Numbered from the stretch's first letter, positions 1-7,317 are shown. The stretch is DNA of 8,044 nt from Bacillota bacterium (GCA_023394215.1 JAEXBH010000028.1:1-8044); one strand, 5' to 3'. Program-made: numbers and translations. The notes: generated from the letters alone by a model not told the origin.

Positions 1-534
1 GTCTGAGACAACCAAACTCCCGCACTTTCCTTTCTAAATTGGTCTATATTTATTCCTCTGCCGTCAAAATACTTCCAATTATATTGTCCATCCATTAACT
101 TCAGCCAAGCCCATTTACCTATTACTTGGTTTCCGCTTGTATTGTCAAAATATGACCAGCTCCTATTTATATATTGCCAGCCGAAAGCTTGAGAGCCTGA
201 TTTAAATCTGAAAAATTTCCAGCCCCCGTCTATGTGCTGTCTTCCCTCTACCCTTGAACCTGTAGCAGGCCTAAAGTAATACACTAAATTGTTTTTAGGA
301 TCGGTCCACCAACCCTTCTTGTAACCTTTAAAAGGTCCTGATTGTGAAAGATAATACTTGGTTTCTCCATCCTTTGTTTCTTCATAGAATTGGTCTATAC
401 TGTTACCTTCCCTATCGAAATATTTATAGACTTTTTCATCGCTGTTTTCCACAGGAAGCCACAACCATTCGCTGATCGCCCTTTGACCGTCCTTCTTTGT
501 ATACTTCCATTTATCATCTTCTTTTTTCCATCCG
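1..534 (-). repeat. Tandem aromatic cell-wall-binding modules at the protease C-terminus
   Basis: This part of the protease gene encodes Trp/Tyr/Gly-rich repeats such as GGWKFFRFKSGSQAFGWQY and SWSYFDNTSGNQVIG, which are typical of choline-binding or related wall-binding repeats. A larger unit is also visible. The motif KYFDREGNSIDQF recurs as KYFDGRGINIDQF exactly 351 bases (117 residues) further on, and the identical bases aattggtctata lie at 37-48 and 388-399. Both are followed by a similar WLSQ/YYLSQ motif. The second unit continues past the window edge. The module probably holds the protease non-covalently on the cell wall. Its ligand is not known from sequence. Confidence 0.75.
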
Positions 535-3500
535 CCTGCTTCTTCTGCCACAACTTCAACATTCAAAAATACATCTACAAAGCTTTCATCATCATAAGTA
601 ATTCTTATGCAAACTTTTTGTTCGCCCCTATTCAAAGGAATTTCTCCTATTATCTCCTTTGTGATGTATCCGGCTTTATCTGAAACTGTAACAGCAGATA
701 AAATTTGACTTTTAGCATCTTCTATGGAAATTGTATCTTCATAAGTCAGTTTTTCTTCATTTACTTGGGGTTTGTATTTTACTGATTTATCAGCGGAAAG
801 AACAGTAATAGGAATAGTTACCCATTTATTTTCCAAAGATAATTCTATTTCATAATCAACATCCTTTAATTTGTCAGTTTTATTTATAACAATACCATAT
901 TCAGAAAACATTTCACTTTCTACTATTTTGGAAATTCCATTCTTGTCTGTCAACTTGACCTTAGCACCGGATACCTCAAAAAATTCGCCTTCCCTATACT
1001 CAACTTTTGTAGGATTCTCAATAAGCTCCATTTTTTGAACAGAAGTTTTATCAAAATTCAAAATAGGCTCCATTTGAGTAACATTTATCAAATCTATTAC
1101 AATCTCTTTAGATTCTCTTATATTGTTAAGCTGCTTATTATCAAAACCGTCAACCACCTGATAAACTCCTCTGTCAGGTGTCGGAATGTATGATTGAATG
1201 CTGATATCGGCTCCTTTTTGAACATTTATCGATTTTTCCGAAACAATCCGACCTTGATGCTTAAACTTAAGTGTTACTGCATACGTATTTGACGGATTTT
1301 CCATATTTTCAAGCTTAAATGTCTTACCCTCTTTGTTTATTCTATATAGTTGGCTTAAATTGCTTAACGAAACATTTGTCAATTCGTTTATGTCGCCCTT
1401 AACAACAACATAGACAGTCCCTACTTTTGCAAGTAATTTATCCTCAGTTCCGTTCACTTTAATACTGATAGGATCTACAATATTATTTTCTACTGAAATA
1501 CCGGTATCCAAACCGAGATTTATTTCTCCGGTTCCCAGTAAATTTCCAACCCTTAATATTTTATTGCCGTTAATTGATAATTTAGTACCATCTTTTATAT
1601 CTACGTTTCCTGATATCAACTCAGTATTATTCAAACTCAATTCCGCTTTATTTTCCAATGCAAGATTTATAATGTTTTTCAATTGCAAACTATAAAATTT
1701 AAAATCTTTCAACAAAACTTCATTATCAATACTATTTGTACCATCAATCAATTTTATATTTTTCGAATTAGATATTAGGCTTATTTTTTCCGTAGTTTGA
1801 GAATTATTACCGCTGCCCAAATAAATACCGTCATCAACCGCTACAAATTCGGAATCAATAACAATACTTGCAGGAATGTAGCTGTCATCATTTTCATTTC
1901 CGGCTATAATCTTTTCAAATGCCGTATCTGATGAACCATTTAAAATTCTAATCTTAGCGTTGCTTCCACTTGCTTGTCCCTCTTTTACACCTCCTATAAT
2001 CATCGGTTTTCTATTATCGGTTTGTGTAATTTTAGTATATACGCTATCTATTACAAGCTCATTTCCTCCAACATAAATCTTAGGAGAATTAGTTCCTTCC
2101 GGTATCATATTCAGAGTCATATTTTGCAATTTTAGATTATTTTCCAAAACAAGATCTAAACCCCTAAATGTTAACCTGTATTTTTGTCCATCTATAGCAA
2201 TATCCTTATCGATTTTAAACGTATTATCCGCTCCTATGGGCCTAAACTGTATATCTTCAACCAGCTTTATTATATCTCCATCTTTTGCTTTTGAAATAGC
2301 GTATTTCAAGCTATCATACGGAATATCTTTTGTCCCCTGTCCTGTCTGTGCACTTTCTTCACCGTTTCGCACATAAATTATATTTCCGATTTCTGCCGGT
2401 TTAATAGTGTAAATACTTGTTCTAAAGTCATTTGTGGTCTTTAAGTATTCCTGAAACACTTTCTCCTTTAAGGTTCTAACTGAATTTATATTTGTGGAAA
2501 CTGTTGTTTTCGGCTGATATAAGCTACCTTCCGCTTTCATTTTTGCTAAATCTTGATTAACCGCCTCCCTCATTTGATTCATTAGGTCTTCAAAATTTCG
2601 AACGGATTTGCTCTCATTTAAATACTTAATATTATCAATTCTTCTTTTGAACATATCTTTCTTGAATTCTGCCAAATTTCCATGATACTTAACATCTAAT
2701 ATGGCATTTAACGCATCCTTATCATTTAAATATTTTCCTGATAAATAAGCAGCCATTCCATTTCTGTATCCATATTCTGCAAGAATTTCATATGAATTTC
2801 TTCTAAATGTAATATCTCCGCTTGTCCCCGAGTCATTTTGGAGTGCAGCATAAATAGGTTCAAAAAGGGGCACCACATAATAACTATTTTGCATTGTATC
2901 ACCAATAGACTTTATCCCCTCAAAAGATAAACGTCCTGAAACAATGTTGTTAGAAATAAAGTCATCAATATCTTCAAGCTTATTAGCCTCATCCAATGTT
3001 AAATTTGAAAATCTGTCATTTGTTTTGCCTCCATCGCCTGAATCGGAAACAATATCAACTTTATTCAACAAAACAATACGGTCTTGATTGTCTTTTTCCA
3101 AAATCGCCCTTGCTTCAGCATAGTCAAGTGTATAAATAACATCAAAAACACCTTTCATATACTCTTTTAAATCTTCCTCATTTTGAAATCTTTTAGGAGA
3201 TGAATTTTGTACCCTGTTTTCACCAAGTGTATATGCTGTATTTAAATTAAAAATGGGATTATAACCTGAATTTTTGTTGTTGATAGACTCAAATAAGCCT
3301 CTTGCAAATACTTCCGGTCCTTTTCCTCGACGACGATTATATCCATTAAACCATATATCCTTATCCAACATATGCGTTAATTCATGGGTATAAACAGCTT
3401 GTCCTCTATCTGTAAGTCCCTTAGCTACATAAAATGTTATTTTATTGCTCCCGCTTGCCTGCCCGTCAGCAAACATATATTTTGCATATAAATTAAACGG

Positions 3501-4889
3501 CGTGATAAACTCCCTTATTCCATCAAGTACCCCGTCTCCATATTTCGGGGACCACAAGGTTGAAGCACTTGCTTGTGCATTGCCGTACTTTTGCATTGTA
3601 TCTACTACAATAATATCCTTGTGGCCTACAAAATCTTCTTTTTTATCTGTAATTCTATACCAGAAATCTAAAAATAACTGCTGATGCCTCGCTGTATTAT
3701 CTACATTTTCTTTAAAAGCATCCAAACTTATACCTGTTGAATCCTTTCTTTCCATATAAGTATCGGTAAGCCCGTAATTAATCGTATTTGTTGTACTAAT
3801 TACATAAAGGCTCTTATTTGTTAATGTAAGCAATGGAATCAACTGTGCCTTTATGTCTTCATCAACTCTCATTTTATCAACCAATGAGCTACTTTTATTT
3901 ATATCGCTACTTATTGTTTCTACAATATAAGCCTTACTATTTTTCTCTAAATAAGATTTCAAACTCTTATCATTTTCAAAAATAGAAATTCCTTTTTCAA
4001 TAAATTGAATTATATCGGGTTTATTTGTTACCTTTGATATTTTATTAGTATAAGTTTTAGCGCTATTGGGAAGTTCTGCACCATTATAGGACATAGTTCC
4101 AATATCAACTAAGGTTTTTAAAGCATCTTTTTGCCCCTGACCAAATACTTCCGGATAATAAAGGATTAAATCCTTTGCAGGAATATTCCCAAACTCAAAC
4201 TTATATTGACGTTCTAAAAAAGTAAGTCCAAACAAAATACTTATTTTATTTTTCTTTATATAGTCCACTTGAACATCGGAAGAATTCTCAAAAACAGCCT
4301 CCATTATCATCTGCAGGTTATCTTTCACATAAGCAAAGCTTCCTTTCATATCCAATTTTTCCAAATAAAATTTCTTTAATTCTTGAGTTATTTCTTCTTC
4401 TGTAGGATTCTTTCCTGTTTTTTTCAACAACTCCAACCTGATATTGGACTTATCTAAAAAACTTTCATAGGGTTTTAAATGATTATAAAAACTTTCATAA
4501 GTTACTTCATTAAAATCATCTTTAACTTGATTATATAAAAATTTAACATCCAAATTATTTTTGCTTTTATAGGCATACCTGCCTTCCGCTTTCTCAACAC
4601 TTACTGTCCCATCCCCAAATAGAATTTTTACTTTCGATATATTTTTATCCTTCGTAGAAATTAAAAGCTTCTCCTGCTCATCTAAGGGTAAAATAGCAAC
4701 CGGTTCATTTTTAGAGCTTAGCATTTCTTCATTCAGCTCTTTTATATCAATATCAGATAATTCATTTAATAAATAGTCGTCCGAGTTGATTTCAACAGCT
4801 TTTGATGTAGCTGAAATTGCAATTAAAATTCCCATAAACATTGCAAGTGATAACAATTTTTTATACGTGTTTTCTCCTTTTCTCCCCAT
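1..4889 (-). CDS. Exported M26/ZmpA-like zinc metalloprotease with cell-wall-binding repeats (partial, C-terminus beyond the left edge)
   Basis: An uninterrupted reading frame of 1629 codons starts at ATG 4889-4887 and is still open at the left edge. An AGGGAG ribosome site lies just upstream of the ATG. Residues 1-31 form a signal peptide: basic start, hydrophobic MFMGILIAISA, likely cut after SKA. The zinc site is HELTH (H502, E503, H506), followed by GYNRRRGKGPEVFARG, where E526 is the probable third ligand. This spacing and the GRR-G-G-E pattern match the Peptidase_M26 C-terminal family (IgA1 protease and Zmp of streptococci). Residues of about 30-490 look like a helical N-terminal region. 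Residues of about 840-1150 are rich in N, I and beta-type repeats and may be a beta-helix stalk. Residues of about 1270-1445 resemble two Ig-like or Rib-like domains. From about 1453 there are aromatic Trp/Tyr repeats of choline-binding type. No LPXTG is seen in this part. The substrate (immunoglobulin, mucin or other host protein) cannot be read from sequence. Confidence 0.88.
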   Translation of the reverse strand, partial: MGRKGENTYKKLLSLAMFMGILIAISATSKAVEINSDDYLLNELSDIDIKELNEEMLSSKNEPVAILPLDEQEKLLISTKDKNISKVKILFGDGTVSVEKAEGRYAYKSKNNLDVKFLYNQVKDDFNEVTYESFYNHLKPYESFLDKSNIRLELLKKTGKNPTEEEITQELKKFYLEKLDMKGSFAYVKDNLQMIMEAVFENSSDVQVDYIKKNKISILFGLTFLERQYKFEFGNIPAKDLILYYPEVFGQGQKDALKTLVDIGTMSYNGAELPNSAKTYTNKISKVTNKPDIIQFIEKGISIFENDKSLKSYLEKNSKAYIVETISSDINKSSSLVDKMRVDEDIKAQLIPLLTLTNKSLYVISTTNTINYGLTDTYMERKDSTGISLDAFKENVDNTARHQQLFLDFWYRITDKKEDFVGHKDIIVVDTMQKYGNAQASASTLWSPKYGDGVLDGIREFITPFNLYAKYMFADGQASGSNKITFYVAKGLTDRGQAVYTHELTHMLDKDIWFNGYNRRRGKGPEVFARGLFESINNKNSGYNPIFNLNTAYTLGENRVQNSSPKRFQNEEDLKEYMKGVFDVIYTLDYAEARAILEKDNQDRIVLLNKVDIVSDSGDGGKTNDRFSNLTLDEANKLEDIDDFISNNIVSGRLSFEGIKSIGDTMQNSYYVVPLFEPIYAALQNDSGTSGDITFRRNSYEILAEYGYRNGMAAYLSGKYLNDKDALNAILDVKYHGNLAEFKKDMFKRRIDNIKYLNESKSVRNFEDLMNQMREAVNQDLAKMKAEGSLYQPKTTVSTNINSVRTLKEKVFQEYLKTTNDFRTSIYTIKPAEIGNIIYVRNGEESAQTGQGTKDIPYDSLKYAISKAKDGDIIKLVEDIQFRPIGADNTFKIDKDIAIDGQKYRLTFRGLDLVLENNLKLQNMTLNMIPEGTNSPKIYVGGNELVIDSVYTKITQTDNRKPMIIGGVKEGQASGSNAKIRILNGSSDTAFEKIIAGNENDDSYIPASIVIDSEFVAVDDGIYLGSGNNSQTTEKISLISNSKNIKLIDGTNSIDNEVLLKDFKFYSLQLKNIINLALENKAELSLNNTELISGNVDIKDGTKLSINGNKILRVGNLLGTGEINLGLDTGISVENNIVDPISIKVNGTEDKLLAKVGTVYVVVKGDINELTNVSLSNLSQLYRINKEGKTFKLENMENPSNTYAVTLKFKHQGRIVSEKSINVQKGADISIQSYIPTPDRGVYQVVDGFDNKQLNNIRESKEIVIDLINVTQMEPILNFDKTSVQKMELIENPTKVEYREGEFFEVSGAKVKLTDKNGISKIVESEMFSEYGIVINKTDKLKDVDYEIELSLENKWVTIPITVLSADKSVKYKPQVNEEKLTYEDTISIEDAKSQILSAVTVSDKAGYITKEIIGEIPLNRGEQKVCIRITYDDESFVDVFLNVEVVAEEAGGWKKEDDKWKYTKKDGQRAISEWLWLPVENSDEKVYKYFDREGNSIDQFYEETKDGETKYYLSQSGPFKGYKKGWWTDPKNNLVYYFRPATGSRVEGRQHIDGGWKFFRFKSGSQAFGWQYINRSWSYFDNTSGNQVIGKWAWLKLMDGQYNWKYFDGRGINIDQFRKESAGVWLSQ

Positions 4890-5180
4890 ATTTTCTCCCT
4901 AATAATTATATAATTTTTATTGACCGATAATTTAACTACGGTCAAGTAAAGCCTTATTTAACCTTCGAAAACATCCTTAGTATTTCAATAAATATACCAT
5001 ATTAACTTGTTATTTTCTACCCACACGATGACTTTACTAAACATCTTCATCCACTATATTTATGATTATATTAACTTATTAGCCTACATTTTACCCATTA
5101 TAATTTTACGCAAATTATCTAAACCGGTTTTCAAGCCTTTAATTAATAATGAATAATTACTCTCCGTTTCCTATCTTTCC
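4890..5180. other. Gene-free AT-rich spacer between the MATE and protease genes
   Basis: I see no credible open reading frame on either strand. TATAAT boxes occur on the minus strand at 4905-4910, 5065-5070 and 5097-5102, but none has a convincing -35 box at 16-18 bases, so the protease promoter cannot be placed. A short hairpin (7-bp arms, ATAATTT/AAATTAT around TACGC) lies at 5100-5118 without a clear T-run, and a 10-bp perfect palindrome AAACCGGTTT lies at 5121-5130. The sequence atattaactt occurs twice, at 4999-5008 and 5068-5077. No strong terminator is visible after the MATE stop codon. Confidence 0.6.
4920..4945. promoter_or_regulatory. Perfect inverted repeat TTGACCG-N12-CGGTCAA upstream of the protease gene
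   Basis: Two 7-base arms (4920-4926 and 4939-4945) are exact reverse complements around a 12-base AT-rich centre. The element lies 31 bases upstream of the protease start codon, so it could be an operator for a dimeric regulator or a hairpin in the 5' untranslated RNA. The arms are GC-rich compared with the surrounding sequence. On the minus strand the distal arm resembles a -35 box (TTGACC), but no good -10 box follows at standard spacing. The regulator is unknown. Confidence 0.4.
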
Positions 5181-6575
5181 CTACACTTCATACATAAGAT
5201 TTTCTGTCGATTTTTCCGTAATATAAACTTTCCACTTTATTTTCTTTAAAAATACATATCCTGCCAAACAAGTTATAAATTCCGTTATCGGGAATGCCCA
5301 CCAAATCAACGAAATTCCCACCTGCCCATTCCTCACAAAATTTGAAAAAACACAGGCTAACGGTAATATAATAATAAATTGTCTAAGCAATGAAAGCAGC
5401 AAGGATTGAATTCCTCCATCCAAAGCCTGATAAATCCCCTGATATGCCAAGTTAATTCCTGCGAAAGTAAAGCTTAACGAAATAATCCTCATGGCACTGA
5501 TAAAATAATTTCTTGACTGACCTGCATTAAATAACGTTGCCAACACTCCCGGAAAAACCTCAGTAATAACTATTCCCAAAAGCATTAAAACTATGGTGTA
5601 AATAAGACCATATTTTATTCCCTGCTCTATCCTTTTTTTATTTCCCATTCCATAAGAAAAAGCTATAATCGGTGTAATCGCATCTCTCAATCCGAATGCA
5701 AGAAACAATACAAACTGCTGTACCTTATAAAATAAGCCATATGCAGTCTGTGCGGAAGAACTGAACTTCAAAATCAAATTCATCACATACACCATAACAG
5801 ACATTAAAGCCTGAGCAATTATTGCAGGAAGTCCTATGGCATAAATTTCTTTAATGATTCCCATATCCGGTTTCATATTTTCTACCCTATGCTCAAATTC
5901 CCTATTTAACTTTATATGAAAAATCAAAGCCAACACTGCCGATACGATTTGTCCTATAACAGTTGCGTATGCTGCGCCTTCTACTCCCATTTCAGCAACA
6001 GGACCCATACCATAAATCATAATAGGGTCAAGGATAATATTTACAACAGCGCCTACAATCTGGCTTATTGTAGAATAAAATGATCGACCTGTTGCCTGCA
6101 ACAATTTTTCAAACAATGAAAAAAACACAATCCCGAAAGAAATTACACAACATATTTTTAAATAACTTGTTCCCATCAAAATAACTTCCGGGTTAGTTGT
6201 CTGCGATGAAATATATGCCTTGGACCAAAAAATTCCGAACACTAAAAACATCGCATAAATAATTAAGCCCAAAAATAAACTGTTTCCGGCTACTCTCGCA
6301 GCCTTTTTTCTGTTTTCCTGCCCAAGTGTCCTTGCCAAAAGTGTATTGGTTCCTACGCCGGTCCCTATTCCTATAGCAACCATAAACATTTGAATCGGAA
6401 ACACCAGTGTAAGTGCATTAAGTGCCTCTTCACTTCCTATTTTCATATTTCCAACAAAGGCACTGTCTACAATATTATATACCGCCTGTAATGCCATTGA
6501 TAAAATCATAGGTATTCCTATCCGAATCATAAGCTTATCTACAGACATTTCTTTCATTTTATTAGCTTCCGTCAT
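5181..6575 (-). CDS. MATE-family multidrug/cation efflux transporter
   Basis: A complete 464-residue protein of the normal MatE length, with about twelve hydrophobic segments arranged as two related six-helix halves. It is an inner-membrane antiporter expected to export cationic drugs or metabolites using an H+ or Na+ gradient. Helix 1 has [22 protein letters not shown], typical of the DinF/NorM-like MATE group. D37 there sits where this group keeps its ion-coupling aspartate. The half-repeat shows in [18 protein letters not shown] (about 73-90) and its counterpart [18 protein letters not shown] in the second half. The ATG is preceded by AAGGAGG, with 10 bases between GGAGG and the start. M7 and M10 are later in-frame starts but lack a better ribosome site. 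It is transcribed alone from the promoter at 6737-6765 through a leader with two attenuator-like hairpins. The actual substrate cannot be read from sequence. Confidence 0.95.
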   Translation of the reverse strand: MTEANKMKEMSVDKLMIRIGIPMILSMALQAVYNIVDSAFVGNMKIGSEEALNALTLVFPIQMFMVAIGIGTGVGTNTLLARTLGQENRKKAARVAGNSLFLGLIIYAMFLVFGIFWSKAYISSQTTNPEVILMGTSYLKICCVISFGIVFFSLFEKLLQATGRSFYSTISQIVGAVVNIILDPIMIYGMGPVAEMGVEGAAYATVIGQIVSAVLALIFHIKLNREFEHRVENMKPDMGIIKEIYAIGLPAIIAQALMSVMVYVMNLILKFSSSAQTAYGLFYKVQQFVLFLAFGLRDAITPIIAFSYGMGNKKRIEQGIKYGLIYTIVLMLLGIVITEVFPGVLATLFNAGQSRNYFISAMRIISLSFTFAGINLAYQGIYQALDGGIQSLLLSLLRQFIIILPLACVFSNFVRNGQVGISLIWWAFPITEFITCLAGYVFLKKIKWKVYITEKSTENLMYEV

Positions 6576-6580
6576 ATTAA

Positions 6581-6592
6581 CTCATCCTCCTT
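6581..6592 (-). promoter_or_regulatory. Ribosome binding site of the MATE gene
   Basis: AAGGAGGATGAG on the minus strand contains a near-perfect anti-16S match. The gap from GGAGG to the ATG is 10 bases, slightly long. The site lies just after the T-run of the proximal leader hairpin, so a switch that removes that hairpin would expose an intact translation start. Control is therefore more likely at transcription termination than by hiding this site. Confidence 0.75.
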
Positions 6593-6601
6593 TTTCTGCA
6601 T

Positions 6602-6659
6602 AAAAAAATGTGTACTTATCTCATAAGCCGGACTTACGCTGATAAGCTACACACTTTTT
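6602..6659 (-). terminator. Proximal leader hairpin of the MATE gene: attenuator-like terminator with conserved loop box
   Basis: On the minus strand TGTGTA-G-CTTATC pairs with GATAAG-TACACA, extended by a G-U pair and five A-U pairs, and is followed by seven T. The 20-base apical region carries AGCGTAAGTCCGGCTT (6640 to 6625), which is shared with the distal hairpin. Inside it GTAAG can pair with CTTAT to present a TCCGG loop. Alternatively CTTAT can pair with the downstream ATAAG, which is part of the terminator stem, so the region has competing folds. It lies between the promoter and the MATE ribosome site, as expected of an attenuator. Confidence 0.65.
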
Positions 6660-6682
6660 AACTATGCTATAAAATTTAATAT

Positions 6683-6727
6683 AAAAAACGAGCAACAAAA
6701 CCGGATTTACGCTATTTTGCTACTCGT
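6683..6727 (-). terminator. Distal leader hairpin of the MATE gene: terminator-like, with the same conserved loop box
   Basis: ACGAGTAGCAAAA (6727 to 6715) pairs with TTTTGTTGCTCGT (6700 to 6688) over 13 bp around a 14-base loop, followed by a T-run. Two of the pairs are G-U on the minus-strand RNA but would be A-C mismatches on the plus strand, so the RNA is made from the minus strand. The loop region holds AGCGTAAATCCGGTTT (6713 to 6698), which is 14/16 identical to the box in the proximal hairpin 73 bases away. It begins only about two bases after the predicted transcription start. Confidence 0.65.
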
Positions 6728-6736
6728 TCAAAAGTT

Positions 6737-6765
6737 ATTATATTTATCATTTTTCAAAAAGTCAA
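6737..6765 (-). promoter_or_regulatory. Sigma-A-type promoter of the MATE gene
   Basis: On the minus strand TTGACT (6765-6760) and a perfect TATAAT (6742-6737) are separated by exactly 17 bases. The predicted start is a purine near 6729, which gives a leader of about 154 bases before the MATE ATG and places the distal hairpin at the very 5' end of the RNA. This is the best promoter in the window. Confidence 0.85.
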
Positions 6766-6814
6766 ATAAAAATTTTCTTTATTTTACACATAGCATTTAA
6801 CAGATTCTATAAAA

Positions 6815-6856
6815 ATCGGCCTTTGAAATCAGCTTTATCCAATCCCAAAGGTCGAT
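6815..6856. other. 11-bp inverted repeat downstream of tmRNA, strand uncertain
   Basis: ATCGGCCTTTG (6815-6825) and CAAAGGTCGAT (6846-6856) pair around a 20-base loop. On the minus strand the stem has one A-C mismatch but is followed by TTTTTAT, as in a weak second terminator behind ssrA. On the plus strand the stem is complete with one G-U pair, but an A-run follows. A back-up terminator is my preferred reading. The AT-rich stretch 6766-6814 beside it holds nothing I can recognise. Confidence 0.4.
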
Positions 6857-6860
6857 AAAT

Positions 6861-6908
6861 AAAAAAAACAAAAATTATAATACCAATAATATCATAACTT
6901 TTGTTTTT
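6861..6908 (-). terminator. Rho-independent terminator of tmRNA (ssrA)
   Basis: Starting a few bases after the tmRNA CCA end, AACAAAAGTTATGATA pairs with TATTATAATTTTTGTT around a short loop and is followed by a run of eight T. Two pairs are G-U on the minus-strand RNA and would be A-C mismatches on the other strand, which fixes the direction. The stem is AT-rich but long. Confidence 0.75.
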
Positions 6909-6911
6909 AAT

Positions 6912-7255
6912 TGGTGGAGGTGAGGAGAGTCGAACTCCTGTCCGAAAACACGTCCACCGGAACTTCTACATGTTTAGTCAATTACTTTTAATTCCCAATC
7001 ATCCCTGCTAACTGACAAACTAAGATTCTTGGTAGCTTCATAAATGTCACGAAGGGCTCAAAGCTTTGCCCTGCGGATTTCCCAACATATTTGAGACCAA
7101 GTAGAGATTATGGGTCTCTCTAAGTGGCCGGCTGCGATTAGGCAGCTAAAGCGAAATTATTTTCGTCGTTTATATTTAGTTTGCTATTTTTACGATGTAT
7201 GCCCATCGACATGCTTATCCGACTTCAATATCCCCGTCGAAACCATGTCACCCCC
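6912..7255 (-). ncRNA. ssrA: Transfer-messenger RNA (tmRNA, 10Sa RNA)
   Basis: tmRNA rescues ribosomes stalled on broken mRNAs and adds a degradation tag. The 344-base gene has both hallmark ends. The 5' end is GGGGGTGACATGGTTTCGAC, and the 3' end has a GTTCGAC T-loop and an encoded CCA. The ends pair as a 7-bp acceptor stem, GGGGGUG with CACCUCC. It includes the G3-U70 wobble recognised by alanyl-tRNA synthetase, with A as discriminator base. The tag frame ends in TAA (7140-7138) and encodes SKLNINDENNFALAA, with the standard ALAA end for ClpXP-type proteolysis. The resume codon is most likely AGC at 7185-7183, which keeps an A four bases upstream. The region between the tag and the tRNA-like domain should hold the pseudoknots, which I did not fold in full. 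A good promoter lies upstream and a terminator downstream. Confidence 0.97.
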
Positions 7256-7266
7256 ATGGTCACTTA

Positions 7267-7295
7267 ATTTTAAATAATATTTTATCTTTTGTCAA
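7267..7295 (-). promoter_or_regulatory. Promoter of ssrA (tmRNA)
   Basis: On the minus strand a perfect TTGACA (7295-7290) and TAAAAT (7272-7267) are spaced by 17 bases. Transcription would begin a few bases upstream of the mature 5' GGGGG end at 7255, leaving a short leader for RNase P to remove. Confidence 0.8.
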
Positions 7296-7303
7296 TGATA
7301 GCT

Positions 7304-7309
7304 TATACT
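7304..7309 (+). promoter_or_regulatory. Possible -10 box for the barnase-barstar operon
   Basis: TATACT lies 20 bases before the barnase start codon, with only a weak -35 candidate (TTTATC at 7281-7286, 17-base spacing). If real, the leader would be very short and the start would fall almost on the ribosome site. The element overlaps the region of the divergent ssrA promoter. This is a tentative call. Confidence 0.3.
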
Positions 7310-7317
7310 ATAAAGAT

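Larger units (their letters stand above)
6602..6729 (-). promoter_or_regulatory. Candidate cis-regulatory RNA: tandem-hairpin leader of the MATE efflux gene
   Basis: The predicted leader RNA contains two hairpins, each with a 3' T-run, before the MATE start. Their stems are unrelated in sequence but both keep AGCGTAARTCCGGYTT in the apical part. Conserved loops on divergent stems are the usual mark of a ligand- or protein-binding RNA. The tandem arrangement recalls dual-hairpin regulators such as guanidine-II riboswitches or ANTAR targets, but the loop sequences do not match those I know. I infer ligand- or protein-controlled antitermination of the pump. The class is unrecognised. Confidence 0.55.

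Noticed and set aside
390..683. 97-codon open frame on the plus strand
   Set aside because: It lies wholly inside the protease gene on the opposite strand, has low-complexity hydrophobic content and lacks a ribosome site. It is a shadow of the real gene.
3445..3684. 79-codon open frame on the plus strand
   Set aside because: It is antisense to the protease catalytic region (near the HELTH motif), has no ribosome site and encodes no recognisable protein.
4999..5077. Direct repeat atattaactt (two copies 69 bases apart)
   Set aside because: It is short and AT-rich in an AT-rich spacer, so chance recurrence is likely. No promoter or hairpin structure is tied to it.
5121..5130. 10-bp palindrome AAACCGGTTT downstream of the MATE gene
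   Set aside because: It is perfect but short, with no flanking symmetry, no T-run and no clear target promoter. It resembles the CCGG core of the leader boxes but lacks the conserved flanks in the right order.
6572..6601. Nine-residue leader peptide MQKKEDELI whose TGA overlaps the MATE ATG
   Set aside because: The overlap is suggestive of translational coupling, but its ATG follows directly on the hairpin T-run with no ribosome site. The AAGGAGG inside it serves the MATE start.
6602..6727. Type III toxin-antitoxin RNA repeats or a CRISPR-like array
   Set aside because: There are only two units. Their stems are unrelated in sequence, they are 73 bases apart and no toxin or cas gene is adjacent. 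The downstream gene is a transporter, which fits a leader attenuator better.
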